From Planctomycetaceae bacterium (lineage in GTDB: Bacteria > Planctomycetota > Phycisphaerae > Phycisphaerales > SM1A02), in contig JAIXYQ010000015.1 in NCBI GenBank assembly GCA_027490145.1, forward strand, positions 186,001-250,000: a DNA stretch of 64,000 bases, written 5' to 3'. The number at the start of each line of letters is the position of its first letter. The first letter of the stretch is position 1. Below, in pieces: positions 24,466 to 33,279 of the stretch. A program made the position numbers and the translations under genes. The notes below the pieces were generated by a model. That model was not told where the DNA came from. It did not search any database and saw nothing but the letters and a program-made list of their open reading frames with translations.

Positions 24466-25965
24466 TCAAACGGTGAGTCGTCGAATCGCCGTCATCAAAC
24501 TTGTGCGCACCATCGGTGCCGCCACTGATACCGCAGTCAGTGTGGCTGCGGCGCTGGAGACGAGGAGAGTCACTTGTTGTGTGGCGCTGGTGCCGTCGAA
24601 GGGCGAAGCTGCTCTGAACATCAGGCAGACGGTGAAGCCGGCAGCCAGAGGGATGACCGTGTCGTGTACGTACCAAGAAGACATTTCGCCGGGCAAGAGA
24701 CGACGAAACGTCAGCGGCGCACCAATGAGCACGTATCCCATATTGAGTGCCGCCCAGACCGCTGCGGCGCCGGCCATTCCGGCCCGTGGCACGACCAAGA
24801 TCAGGGCCGGTATCACAACAAGAATCGACGCGGTGTTGACGGAGTTTGCGAGCGCCGTCCAGCCCGTGGCAAGTTGGCAAAAGTACACGGCGAGCATGCA
24901 GCTGTTGAGCAAGCTGCCGGTGGCCAAGAGGCGTACCGGCGTTGAGACCGATGCAACGAGCTCAGGATTTCCCGTCCAAAGCAGCATGATCCGATCAGCA
25001 AACACGATGAGCACGATCCCGACGCTTCCTGCAGCAACCATCGCAAGTTGAGCGCCGCGGTGGAACTCGCGGACGAATGCCTCGGAAGCCCCACGAGCAT
25101 GGATTTCGGTGAGTCGAGGGTAGAGGGCCTGTCCGATGGGTGTGGCGGCCATGGCCACGCATGACGACGCTAAGAGTGCCAGCGAGTACTGGCCGTACTC
25201 CGAGAGTGTCAGCAGCCGGGCGAGCAAGACCTTGTCCGTCTGCGTAAGACCAAGGACCAGGAACGAACTGACCAGCATGCCTCGAGCGAAGGGCCAGCTT
25301 GCTCGCAAGGTACGGATGCCCAGATCAAGAGATACCTGGGAGCGAGGCAGTGCGGCGTGACCGCATGCCATGAAGAATCCCAAGCTGACGGCTGCCACTG
25401 CCCCTTGCCACCAAATGAACGCATCAAGTGTCGGTGACCACCAAGCGAGTACAGCAATGGCTCCGACAGCGCGCAGCGTCGCAGCAGCCGCTGCTAGGAC
25501 ATTCACCCGGACCTGTTCCTGCAGTCCGATCAGGACACCGCGGTACACGCCTTCGACAAGTCGAAACACGACCACCAGGGCGAGAATTCGTAGGGCATGT
25601 GTGACGGTGTCCGGGCTCAGCGACTCGCTTCGAATCCAACTGGTCGCCAGCCATGGTGCAATGAACCAGAGTGCCACAACCCCCAGCAGTCCAATGGACC
25701 ATGAATAGAGCTCAACAACTCGCAGCAGCGAGCAGATTGAGTACTCGGACTGATTCCCACCGCGGTATCGCGCCATTTCGCGACTGAGCATGGGCGAGAG
25801 GCCCAGGTCCAGGAATGTCAAGGTGGCAATGATGACCGCGCTCAACCCAATGAGACCGTACGCCTCGACGCCTAGGTACCTGATGTACACGGGCACAAAG
25901 GCGATCCCCATGAGTGCAACCCAAATGTTGCCCACGAAGTTGGCGAGGATGTTCCGTTTGAGCAT
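24466..25965 (-). CDS. wzx: Wzx-like polysaccharide flippase (MOP superfamily)
   Basis: A 499-aa inner-membrane protein with about 12-14 hydrophobic helices. It opens LKRNILANFVGNIWVALMGI and has FVPVYIRYLGVEAYGLIGL, the classic start of Wzx/RfbX flippases, then FLDLGLSPMLSREMARYRGG. It would flip undecaprenyl-linked repeat units to the periplasm for Wzy polymerisation, which fits the Wzy-like protein in this island. It lies between the CDP-sugar operon and the glycosyltransferase run on the same strand. Confidence 0.88.
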   Translation of the reverse strand: MLKRNILANFVGNIWVALMGIAFVPVYIRYLGVEAYGLIGLSAVIIATLTFLDLGLSPMLSREMARYRGGNQSEYSICSLLRVVELYSWSIGLLGVVALWFIAPWLATSWIRSESLSPDTVTHALRILALVVVFRLVEGVYRGVLIGLQEQVRVNVLAAAAATLRAVGAIAVLAWWSPTLDAFIWWQGAVAAVSLGFFMACGHAALPRSQVSLDLGIRTLRASWPFARGMLVSSFLVLGLTQTDKVLLARLLTLSEYGQYSLALLASSCVAMAATPIGQALYPRLTEIHARGASEAFVREFHRGAQLAMVAAGSVGIVLIVFADRIMLLWTGNPELVASVSTPVRLLATGSLLNSCMLAVYFCQLATGWTALANSVNTASILVVIPALILVVPRAGMAGAAAVWAALNMGYVLIGAPLTFRRLLPGEMSSWYVHDTVIPLAAGFTVCLMFRAASPFDGTSATQQVTLLVSSAAATLTAVSVAAPMVRTSLMTAIRRLTV

Positions 25966-26083
25966 CAGGTGGACTCAACTGTCCGAAGTCAGAAGGCACC
26001 GGGCGGCGCAGTCGAGCATGCGATCAACCCCATCCTAGTTTGGCCCGATGAGATTTGAGACGAACTCCGCTGGGGCGTTTCGC

Positions 26084-26099
26084 GTCTCGCCAACGAGAC
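26084..26099 (-). terminator. Small hairpin between cmcI-like gene and flippase
   Basis: GTCTCG and CGAGAC arms around a CCAA loop lie in the 213-base gap after the CmcI-like gene. There is no clear U run, so this could be a weak terminator or attenuator separating the CDP-sugar operon from the flippase. The rest of the gap shows nothing recognisable. Confidence 0.3.
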
Positions 26100-26178
26100 C
26101 GGGGGGCCGACTCGTGCTTCTACGGTTCGGGACGCTAGAGCACGACAGCATCCCTGATGCCCAAGTGCAGATACCCGG

Positions 26179-26952
26179 TCAACGGATCCGGCGAAGGTAA
26201 CCGTCTGGGGCGGCGGACAGCTGTAGTTTGCCATTGATCTGGCGGTCGATCTGGAACTCCGGGTGGTTCCGTAGCCAAGTGTGAACGGCGGTCATTGGGT
26301 TGTTGCCGGGTCCCCACGGCCGGTCTGGACACAACTCGCTTGGGAGGTTCTCCACGACGGTATCGAAGACGACGCAATAACTGCCCGGTGAAACCAAGGG
26401 CGCATACGCATCGAGTTCCGCAAGGACGTGGTCATGCGTATGGTTGCTGTCGAGCAGAACCAGGACGCACGAATGCGCTTCCGCCAGCTTGCGAACCTGT
26501 TTCACGACCTCCGGATCGACACTGGAACCCTCGATCATTCGAATCCGCGGGGCCATAGGGTGGGCTTCAATCGCAATTCGATTGTGAGGGCGAATGTCAA
26601 TATCCACTCCAAGCACCAATCGCTCCGGACGGAGGGGATCTACAGATTTTCCGGTCTCTTTGGCATCGCAGAGTTCGAGGAGCGCAAGAAGTGACGCGCT
26701 CAGCACCAATGAGCCGCCGTGGGCAATGCCGGTCTCGATGACCAAGTCCGGCCTAATGTCCCAAATCAACTCCTGCATCGCCGTGATGTCCTGCGGGTAC
26801 TGGATCACGGGGCGGCCGAGCCATCGGAAGCAGTATGAGTAGCGCGCACGGATTGATTGCTCCATCCATGTGCGGCTGACTCGAGCAAGGTCCGTATTGG
26901 CACCATTTGCGGCGATGATCTGTTCGACTTCCGTCCGGAAAGACTGATTCAC
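26179..26952 (-). CDS. CmcI-like (cephalosporin hydroxylase/rhamnosyl O-methyltransferase) family protein
   Basis: A 257-aa protein of the CmcI family, SAM-dependent methyltransferases with a Rossmann fold. It has the characteristic IQYPQDITAMQELIWDIRPD, VIETGIAHGGSLVLSAS, VLGVDIDIRPHNR and LVLLDSNHTHDHVLAEL, with the DSNHTHDHV stretch holding the metal-binding residues. In sugar operons these proteins are thought to O-methylate a deoxysugar. It starts at GTG 26952, overlapping the preceding small gene as GTGA, and is the last gene of the CDP-sugar operon. Confidence 0.85.
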   Translation of the reverse strand: MNQSFRTEVEQIIAANGANTDLARVSRTWMEQSIRARYSYCFRWLGRPVIQYPQDITAMQELIWDIRPDLVIETGIAHGGSLVLSASLLALLELCDAKETGKSVDPLRPERLVLGVDIDIRPHNRIAIEAHPMAPRIRMIEGSSVDPEVVKQVRKLAEAHSCVLVLLDSNHTHDHVLAELDAYAPLVSPGSYCVVFDTVVENLPSELCPDRPWGPGNNPMTAVHTWLRNHPEFQIDRQINGKLQLSAAPDGYLRRIR

Positions 26953-27173
26953 GATGAGCCTTCTTCCTTGTGGATGGCGTCCTGAGATCGCCGGGCGCCC
27001 GGAGCGTCCATCGTCAGTAGCTGGAGATGGTCGCCAGCGATTGCGGCTATCTTCGGACGATAGTTAGAGTTCACGCCCCAGGTGTGTGTCCTCGGCGGAA
27101 GCGCACGGAGGGCTTCCTCAGGCGAGATCACCTGAAGCCCGTCAACCGAGTAGATGGCAGTTTCGTTCGTCAT
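26949..27173 (-). CDS. Small protein of unknown function in the CDP-sugar operon
   Basis: A 74-aa open frame with GC-biased codons. It overlaps the upstream epimerase/reductase by 4 bp (ATGA) and the downstream CmcI-like gene by 4 bp (GTGA), so it is very likely translated. The sequence has AIYSVDGLQVISPEEALRAL and a polar, basic C-terminus with no membrane segment or signal. The VISPEEAL part resembles the 'pV.sP.el' loop of sugar-modifying Rossmann proteins, but the similarity is too short to assign. It could be a stand-alone accessory domain or the surviving piece of a larger gene. Confidence 0.65.
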   Translation of the reverse strand: MTNETAIYSVDGLQVISPEEALRALPPRTHTWGVNSNYRPKIAAIAGDHLQLLTMDAPGARRSQDAIHKEEGSS

Positions 27174-28021
27174 GGGCCCGCCAGCACTTCATTCAGTCGC
27201 CTTGTGGATCCCCAAAAGGCGAACGGTTCGTGGTCAGGATACGGGAATCGGCCGAGATCGAGCTGAATGTCCCAACCGCGTTCGGCCATCCATCCGCGCA
27301 CGGTCCGTTCGAGCGTCCAAGCGTGACCGGAACAGACGTTTACCACGCCTGCGGCCTGCTGTACCTCGGCCAGCCTCACTAGGTGGCTGGCCGCAACCCC
27401 GATTGGCAGGAAGTCGCGAACTTGCTGCCCTCCCGACATTGGGAACGCCGTCTGACCTCGCAGCATGTGGTCTGACAGTTGGCTCCAGATCGAGGTCGGT
27501 GACTGCCCGTCCCCGAACAGATAGAAGAGCCGAGCCCACGCCAGCCCGCATCCGAAGCGAGCACAAGCCACCTCGGCGTAGCGTCGAAGGGCGTCCTTGG
27601 CTTGGCCGTACGGGTTTGCTGGGGCGGGCTCGAACCCCTCATGCAGTTCGCCCTCGCGCATGCCGTACTCGAAGCACGTGCCGGCCACCACCAGGCGTCG
27701 CACGCCCGACGCCAGCGCCACGTCGACAAACGCTCGCTGACGCGGCAACTCTGCTTCGACATGGTGTGACGAACGGTAGTTGGGTAGGCCTTCCCAGGCC
27801 AGGTGGATCACCGTATCTGCATCACGAAGCACGGCCGTGGACTCTTGTGGTGCGGCAAGATCGAAGCGAATGTTGCGGACACCTGGCTCGTCTGGCTTCC
27901 AACGACGGTTTAGCGCAATAACCCCGACCCCGCGGGCTCGAAGCGCGGCCATCACGTGCCGCCCGAGGAATCCGGAGGCGCCTGTGATGGCAATCCAGCG
28001 GGCTGGCGCATCCCGACTCAT
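27170..28021 (-). CDS. NAD-dependent epimerase/dehydratase (predicted CDP-4-keto-sugar reductase)
   Basis: An extended short-chain dehydrogenase of 283 aa with the NAD motif ITGASGFLGRHV, VIHLAWEGLPNYR, a catalytic-type Thr/Ser region (VAGTCFEYG) and the YGQAK Tyr-x3-Lys pair. The substrate domain ends NVCSGHAWTLERTVRGWM. In this operon it most likely reduces the 4-keto group after epimerisation and C-methylation, giving the final CDP-deoxyhexose (inference). Both ends overlap neighbours by 4 bp. Confidence 0.83.
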   Translation of the reverse strand: MSRDAPARWIAITGASGFLGRHVMAALRARGVGVIALNRRWKPDEPGVRNIRFDLAAPQESTAVLRDADTVIHLAWEGLPNYRSSHHVEAELPRQRAFVDVALASGVRRLVVAGTCFEYGMREGELHEGFEPAPANPYGQAKDALRRYAEVACARFGCGLAWARLFYLFGDGQSPTSIWSQLSDHMLRGQTAFPMSGGQQVRDFLPIGVAASHLVRLAEVQQAAGVVNVCSGHAWTLERTVRGWMAERGWDIQLDLGRFPYPDHEPFAFWGSTRRLNEVLAGP

Positions 28022-29244
28022 GCCTCGGTCAACCGTGGGACGGCCACCATAAACCGGGTGCCGAGCTGGGCAAGCGAGTCGTTCTGGGCGCGAACCTCAT
28101 GCAGCAGGTTCCACGGGAGGACCAGGAGGTCGTTCGGCCGCTGGTGACGAAGCGTCTCAGGCCCGACGATCGGGATGCGGCTTCCCGGCATGAACTTGCC
28201 CTGTTTGGAGGGATTGAGGTCTACGACATACCGCACCAAGTCGGGGCGGACACCTGCGAAGTTGAGCAGCGTGTTGCCCTTGGCAGCGGCCCCGTACGCC
28301 GCCACGCGGCGGCCGGCGCGCTTTGCCTCGATGAGGAACATGACAAGTTCATCACGAGCTCGCTCGGCCTTCTCTTGGAATCCCGCGTAGACCGAGGCAG
28401 AGTCGAGTCCTGCCGAGCGCTCCCGAGCCATCAGTCGCTCGATCGATCCGTTGGGCTGGTGCCTGCCGGTATCGGTCCGCTGCGCAAAGACCCGCAGGCT
28501 GCCACCGTGAGTCGAGAGTTCCTCAACCTCAAAGGGTGTGAGTCCGTTGGCACGCATCACTCGATCAACTGAGAGCATGCCGAGATACGAGAAGTGCTCA
28601 TGGTAAATGGTGTCGAACTGGATGCCGTCGAGGAGCCGAAGAACGTGCGGAAACTCGAAGGTGGCCACGCCGTTCGGTTTCAGAAGCGCCGCAAAGCCAG
28701 CCAGGAAGTCGTTGATGTCGGGTACATGTGCAAGCACGTTGTTGGCTGCAGTCAAGTCGGCTGCCTGGCCGTTCGCCGCCAGCCGTCGGCCCAAGGATGT
28801 GCCGAAGAACTCATCAATCACCTTGATGCCCTTGTCGCGTGCGGCAGCAGCGGTGCTGGCAGTTGGCTCCACGCCGAGGCAGGGGATGCCCCGAGCCTTC
28901 ACATGCTGGAGCAGGTAGCCATCGTTCGACGCAACCTCGACGACCAGTGCGTCTGGGCCCAGCTCGAAGCGTGACGCCATGGCATCGACGTACTGCCGCG
29001 CATGCTCCACCCAGCTGCTTGAGTAGCTGCTGAAATACGCGTAACTACCGTCAAACAGCTCGTGTGCATCAGCAAAGTCCTGGGTTTGTGCAAGCCAACA
29101 CTCTTCGCACACCAGGACCCGGAGGGGAAACCAGCGCTCCGGGCGGTCAAGAGCCTCGCGCGTGAGGTAGGCGTTCGAGGGTGGAGCTGAGCCAAGATCG
29201 ACCATCTGAAGCCCCAGCCGGGCGGAGCAGTGGCGACAGTTCAT
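28018..29244 (-). CDS. Sugar C-methyltransferase (TylC3/NovU type)
   Basis: A 408-aa three-domain C-methyltransferase. The N-terminal zinc site is CRHC...CEEC, the SAM domain has VVEVASNDGYLLQH, and the catalytic-region motif YHEHFSY is followed by a C-terminal domain with AYGAAAKGNTLLNF and VDLNPSKQGKFMPGS. This architecture is that of enzymes that add a methyl to C-3 of a 4-keto-6-deoxy NDP-sugar. The ATG at 29244 overlaps the upstream stop (ATGA); a longer frame to 29325 is not family-like. Its presence points to a branched-chain sugar. Confidence 0.9.
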   Translation of the reverse strand: MNCRHCSARLGLQMVDLGSAPPSNAYLTREALDRPERWFPLRVLVCEECWLAQTQDFADAHELFDGSYAYFSSYSSSWVEHARQYVDAMASRFELGPDALVVEVASNDGYLLQHVKARGIPCLGVEPTASTAAAARDKGIKVIDEFFGTSLGRRLAANGQAADLTAANNVLAHVPDINDFLAGFAALLKPNGVATFEFPHVLRLLDGIQFDTIYHEHFSYLGMLSVDRVMRANGLTPFEVEELSTHGGSLRVFAQRTDTGRHQPNGSIERLMARERSAGLDSASVYAGFQEKAERARDELVMFLIEAKRAGRRVAAYGAAAKGNTLLNFAGVRPDLVRYVVDLNPSKQGKFMPGSRIPIVGPETLRHQRPNDLLVLPWNLLHEVRAQNDSLAQLGTRFMVAVPRLTEA

Positions 29245-29804
29245 GATCGAATCCCCGTGAAGGAAGGTCCAATCGACGGATGCGTACAGTCGCGCGGCGA
29301 ACGGTGCAACACGGCTTCCGGCCACGCGATGGCGAGCCGAGCATCAAGGGCATCCAGCCCTAGTTCGGATTTGGGCGCATGTGACGACGTATGGAAATAC
29401 AGCATGATGCAGTCGTCTGTGAGCGTCTGGAAGCCGTGTGCGAAGCCCTTCGGGATGAGCATGGTGCGGTTCTCCGAGCCATCGAGAATCTCGGCGTACC
29501 ACTGCAGGAACGTTGGGGATCCTTCGCGCACATCAACAGCCACGTCCCACACCCGGCCTTGGAGACAGGTCACCAACTTGTCCTCCGCGTGTGGCGGTGT
29601 CTGAAGATGCATGCCGCGGACGGTCCCGCGGCGACCAGTGTGGGTCAGGTTGGACTGGGTCACCGTGGCGCCCCCGAGCCACGGCCGCAGCTCCTCGCTG
29701 CAGTAGAGCCGTTCGAGCTGACCCCGGTCGTCGCGGTGCATTGACCGCTCCAGAACCACGAGTCCCTCGAGTGGGGTTGGCCGAACCTGGAAACGAGCGC
29801 TCAC
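29241..29804 (-). CDS. dTDP-4-dehydrorhamnose 3,5-epimerase-like sugar epimerase
   Basis: A 187-aa cupin of the RmlC family with FQVRPTPLEGLVVLE, MHRDDRG, RGMHLQTPPH (catalytic-type His) and DVAVDVREGSPTF, then MLIPKGFAHGFQTLTD. It would epimerise C-3 and/or C-5 of the 4-keto-6-deoxy sugar made by the preceding dehydratase, here probably CDP-linked. I start at the GTG at 29804 because it overlaps the upstream stop as GTGA and homology begins there; the frame is open to 29906 but that part is not family-like. Confidence 0.87.
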   Translation of the reverse strand: MSARFQVRPTPLEGLVVLERSMHRDDRGQLERLYCSEELRPWLGGATVTQSNLTHTGRRGTVRGMHLQTPPHAEDKLVTCLQGRVWDVAVDVREGSPTFLQWYAEILDGSENRTMLIPKGFAHGFQTLTDDCIMLYFHTSSHAPKSELGLDALDARLAIAWPEAVLHRSPRDCTHPSIGPSFTGIRS

Positions 29805-30883
29805 AGCGTGGCGCTCCCGGCGGTCGTCGGCAAAGTGCCGTGCTCGCGCGCTTGTTCCAAAGTGAATCTCACCATGTCTTCGCCCGACTTCCATGCGCGA
29901 TACCAATCAAGCGTCCGGAGGATCGCTTGTTCGGCGTCCCATCGCGGTTTCCATCCAAGCTCGGTGCGTGCCTTGCTGCTGTCAAGTGAGAGGAGACAGG
30001 CTTCGTGCGGTACGGCACTCGAATCGATGCTCCACCGAGCGCCGGGCGTTGCAGCACAGAGGCGCTCTGCAATCCAACGGACCGGACGGACATCTGTCGT
30101 CGACGGCCCAAAGTTCCATCCGTCGGCAAAGTCCGCTCCGCCCGCGCCGCGTAGGCGCTCGGCGAGCATCAGGTAGCCTCGGAGGGGCTCCAGCACATGC
30201 TGCCAGGGCCTCGTGGCGTCGGGGGAGCGCAGCACCAGCTCACGTCCCGCATCGATTGCCCGAAGGAAGTCGGGTAGTAGTCGGTCCTCGGCCCAGTCCC
30301 CTCCGCCAATCACATTCCCTGCCCGCACCGATGCAAGTTGAATGCCAGCAGGTTCCATGAAAGATCGTCGCCAGGCGGAAGTCACGAGTTCTGCGCAGCC
30401 CTTGCTGGCCGAGTATGGATCGTGGCCGCCCATGGCATGATCTTCGCGATAGGGAACGGTGCTTTCGCGATTTTCGTAGCACTTGTCGCTAGTGACGTTG
30501 ATGACGGCACGGACTCCACCCACTTCGGTGGCCGTCTGGAGAACCCGTGCTGTACCCATCACATTCGTTTCAAAGGTCTCCAAAGGAGTCCGGTAGGAGC
30601 GGCGGACCAGCGGCTGCGCAGCAAGGTGAAAGACGACCTCAGGCTGGGCCGCGGACATCGCAGCCCGGAGTGCTGCAGGGTCGCGAATGTCTGCCATCGA
30701 GTGCGAGGCGAGTCGCGACTGCAACCGGCAAACTTGGAACAGATTTGGGTCGGTGGGCGGCGCCAATGAGTACCCGTACACCCGCGCGCCGAGCTCGGAC
30801 AGCAGCAGCGAAAGCCAGCCCCCCTTGAATCCCGTATGTCCTGTGATGAAGACGCGTGTCCCGCGCCACGCATTGGGAGTCAT
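29801..30883 (-). CDS. rfbG: CDP-glucose 4,6-dehydratase
   Basis: A 360-aa extended short-chain dehydrogenase. The N-terminus has VFITGHTGFKGGWLSLLL, the signature of RfbG, then VFHLAAQPLVRRSYRTP, VTSDKCYENRE, YSASKGCAEL with the Tyr-x3-Lys pair, and RAGNVIGGGDWAEDRLLPD. It converts CDP-glucose to CDP-4-keto-6-deoxyglucose. I start at the ATG at 30883, which overlaps the rfbF stop as ATGA; an ATG at 30898 adds five residues. It follows its substrate-forming enzyme directly. Confidence 0.95.
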   Translation of the reverse strand: MTPNAWRGTRVFITGHTGFKGGWLSLLLSELGARVYGYSLAPPTDPNLFQVCRLQSRLASHSMADIRDPAALRAAMSAAQPEVVFHLAAQPLVRRSYRTPLETFETNVMGTARVLQTATEVGGVRAVINVTSDKCYENRESTVPYREDHAMGGHDPYSASKGCAELVTSAWRRSFMEPAGIQLASVRAGNVIGGGDWAEDRLLPDFLRAIDAGRELVLRSPDATRPWQHVLEPLRGYLMLAERLRGAGGADFADGWNFGPSTTDVRPVRWIAERLCAATPGARWSIDSSAVPHEACLLSLDSSKARTELGWKPRWDAEQAILRTLDWYRAWKSGEDMVRFTLEQAREHGTLPTTAGSATL

Positions 30884-31653
30884 GTCCAGACCTGCCATGC
30901 CGCCTTGCCGGTTGCCCAGAGTTCCTCGAGGTGCTGCTTGTCGCGAAGGGTGTCCATCGCTTGCCAGAAGCCGTGGTGCTCGAACGCCTGAAGCTGGTCA
31001 CTTGCGGCAAGTCGCGCAAGTGGCTCGCCCTCCCAACTGGTCTGGTCGCCCTCGATGAGCTCGATGCAGCGCGGCGAAAGCACGAAGAAGCCCCCGTTGA
31101 TCAGGCCGCCATCTCCCCGAGGTTTCTCGGTGAATCCCTGTACACGAGTGCCAGCCAGCTGCAGGGCGCCATAACGACCGGGCGGTTGCACTGCGAGTAC
31201 CGTGGCCAACTTGCCGTGTGATCGGTGAAATCGAAGTTCAGCGCCAAAGTCAACGTTCGACAAGCCGTCCCCATAGGTAAAGAAGAACGCATCTTCATCA
31301 CGTACATAGTCTGCGACACGTCGAAGCCGACCGCCCGTAAGTGTTGATTCCCCCGTATCCACCAACGTAACTCTCCAAGGCTCGGACTTCCGGTGGTGAA
31401 CTTCCATTGAGTTGGTCGACATGTCGATCGTGACATCGGACATGTGCAGGAAGTAGTTGGCGAAGTACTCCTTGATCATGTAGCCGCGGTATCCGCAGCA
31501 AATGATGAAGTCTGAAACCCCGTGGGCAGAGTATCCCTTGAGGATGTGCCAAAGGATTGGACGTCCACCGATTTCAACCATCGGCTTTGGTTTGACCGAC
31601 GACTCCTCGGCGATTCGAGTACCAAGTCCACCAGCAAGGATGACCGCTTTCAC
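30880..31653 (-). CDS. rfbF: Glucose-1-phosphate cytidylyltransferase
   Basis: A 257-aa nucleotidyltransferase making CDP-glucose from CTP and glucose-1-phosphate. It opens MKAVILAGGLGTRIAEES and carries KPKPMVEIGGRPILWHI, FIICCGYRGYMIKEYF, a TYGDGLSNVD metal site and INGGFFVLSPRC, all typical of RfbF. It is the first gene of the seven-gene CDP-sugar operon. The upstream 225 bases to the next gene hold no clear promoter or gene that I can name. Confidence 0.96.
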   Translation of the reverse strand: MKAVILAGGLGTRIAEESSVKPKPMVEIGGRPILWHILKGYSAHGVSDFIICCGYRGYMIKEYFANYFLHMSDVTIDMSTNSMEVHHRKSEPWRVTLVDTGESTLTGGRLRRVADYVRDEDAFFFTYGDGLSNVDFGAELRFHRSHGKLATVLAVQPPGRYGALQLAGTRVQGFTEKPRGDGGLINGGFFVLSPRCIELIEGDQTSWEGEPLARLAASDQLQAFEHHGFWQAMDTLRDKQHLEELWATGKAAWQVWT

Positions 31654-31878
31654 AACCGGAGACTAGCCGCGACCGAACTCGCTGTCCTCCGGCTGTATTG
31701 TTCGCTCGAAGCCGACCCCGACGCCTCTTCGACACCAGTGCAGGACCACGCGGTGCGTGGCCACTTCCCGGACTTGATGCCAATCCCGGACAGGCTAGTG
31801 AGTGCAGCAGTCGACGACCGAACCCAACCGAAGATCAGCTTTCCCCCAAAGGTCCACCGCGACTCGACGCTCTTGAGG

Positions 31879-33141
31879 TCACCGAGAGCCTCCGTCGGCA
31901 GGTGCGGGAGCGCTAGATCGCTGCGTTGCCAGTTCCGTGAAGATTTTGGCGAATCGCTGTGTTCCCACGCCGATCGACAGTTCAGCTTCATAGAATGACT
32001 TGGCGCGGTCACCCATGCTCGCGCGAATCTCGGCAGACATCGCCTCCATCCTTGCGATGCCGTCAGCGATGGACTCCTCAGATCCCGACTGAACGACGAT
32101 GCCGCCGCCCGATCTGACCACCAAGTCGGCTGCATCCCCATCGACCCCCATGACGATCGGCTTGCCTGCTGCCATGTAGGCCTGGGTCTTCGAGGGAATC
32201 GTGATCCGGAAGAGTTCGTCGGGAAGGAGGTGCACGAGCAGGACCTCCGCAGCCGCAAGGTAGGCACCGACCTCACTCATCGGCACCGCCGGCAAGAAAT
32301 GGACGTTCGACAGCCTGAGCTGCGCCGTTCGCGCCTTCAGCTCCTCGACTTCCACTCCGGAGCCCAGGAACACCAATTGGGCGCGGCTCCCCCGATCGAG
32401 TAGGAGACGCGCAGCACTCAGGACGGCGTCAAGGCCCTGTGCGCGCCCCAGATTCCCCGCAAACAACACCCGGAGGCCACCGGGCGGCAAGGAAACCGAG
32501 GACTGCCGCGCACCAGCTGCTAGCGCTGCCTCGTCTGCCCAGTTGTAGATCACCTCAATCTTCGACTCGGGGACCCCACGGGACACGAGCATCCGCTTGA
32601 ACCCTGGTGAGAGAACCGTCAATCGCTCCACTCGCCGATAGAACCAATCGCAGGCACAGCCGATCATGCGGAGTACTCGTTGGTTCCGAGTCATCCCGGT
32701 CGCGCGCAGGGTGTCCGGCCAGAGATCTTGGATGTCGCAAACTACCGGGACGCCTCGTGCGAGCCGTATCGCGACGGCGGTGAATCCGGTGGTCAGGGGT
32801 GGGTGGTACGAGTAGATGACATCGGGGCGTTTCGCGACGAGTACGCCGTACAGCGCTGCGCAAAGTGAGAACGTCAAGTAGTTCGCTACTCGGCCAATGA
32901 CGGATCCGCTGTGGCTTGGGTACAGGGGGACTCGGGTGATCGAGACCTCACCAATCCTCTCTCGCTGAATGAGCCGGATTCGGTATCCCGGATACACCTT
33001 CCCGCCCGGGTAGTTTGGAAAGCCAGTCAGCACCTCGACCTCAAAGCCCAACTTCACCAGCTCCTGCGCGAACAGAAGCCCTTTGAAGGTTGGTTCCGGG
33101 TCGAACCACTGGGTGAGCAACAGGACTCGCGTCTTCCGCAC
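31879..33141 (-). CDS. WbuB-like glycosyltransferase family 4 protein
   Basis: A GT-B glycosyltransferase of 420 aa: VLLLTQWFDPEPTFKGLLFA, VLTGFPNYPGGKVYPGYR, DVIYSYHPPLTTG, DIQDLWPDTLRATGM and a second-domain VLFAGNLGRAQGLDAVL. This is the WbuB/WbjE type, which in several O-antigen loci adds N-acetyl-L-fucosamine and lies beside the fnl/wbj genes for that sugar. Here its GTG start (33141) directly follows the stop of a chimeric remnant that ends like FnlC/WbjD, so the old neighbour relation is visible though the sugar pathway is gone. Confidence 0.85.
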   Translation of the reverse strand: MRKTRVLLLTQWFDPEPTFKGLLFAQELVKLGFEVEVLTGFPNYPGGKVYPGYRIRLIQRERIGEVSITRVPLYPSHSGSVIGRVANYLTFSLCAALYGVLVAKRPDVIYSYHPPLTTGFTAVAIRLARGVPVVCDIQDLWPDTLRATGMTRNQRVLRMIGCACDWFYRRVERLTVLSPGFKRMLVSRGVPESKIEVIYNWADEAALAAGARQSSVSLPPGGLRVLFAGNLGRAQGLDAVLSAARLLLDRGSRAQLVFLGSGVEVEELKARTAQLRLSNVHFLPAVPMSEVGAYLAAAEVLLVHLLPDELFRITIPSKTQAYMAAGKPIVMGVDGDAADLVVRSGGGIVVQSGSEESIADGIARMEAMSAEIRASMGDRAKSFYEAELSIGVGTQRFAKIFTELATQRSSAPAPADGGSR

Positions 33142-33144
33142 TCA

Positions 33145-33276
33145 GTACTTCCTCCACACCACGCGGTTCACGTAGTCGGTGTAACCCAGGATGATCCGGA
33201 GCACCTTGTCGGAGACGTTCGGCATCGAGTAGTCCGCAACCTGTCGGAGCAGGCGCTGGCCGCCACGCGGCTGCGA
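33145..33276 (-). pseudogene. C-terminal remnant of a FnlC/WbjD-type UDP-GlcNAc 2-epimerase
   Basis: The last 44 codons of the chimeric open frame end [16 protein letters not shown], then [14 protein letters not shown]. This is the conserved tail of the 2-epimerases that finish UDP-N-acetyl-L-fucosamine. The rest of the gene is gone, replaced in frame by transposase sequence. The fragment ends directly before the WbuB-like glycosyltransferase, the normal gene order in fnl/wbj clusters. The assignment rests on family memory of the tail and should be confirmed by a search. Confidence 0.6.
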
Positions 33277-33279
33277 CGC

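Noticed and set aside
31654-31878. Frames on both strands between rfbF and the WbuB-like gene
   Set aside because: No start, codon bias or homology; treated as intergenic.
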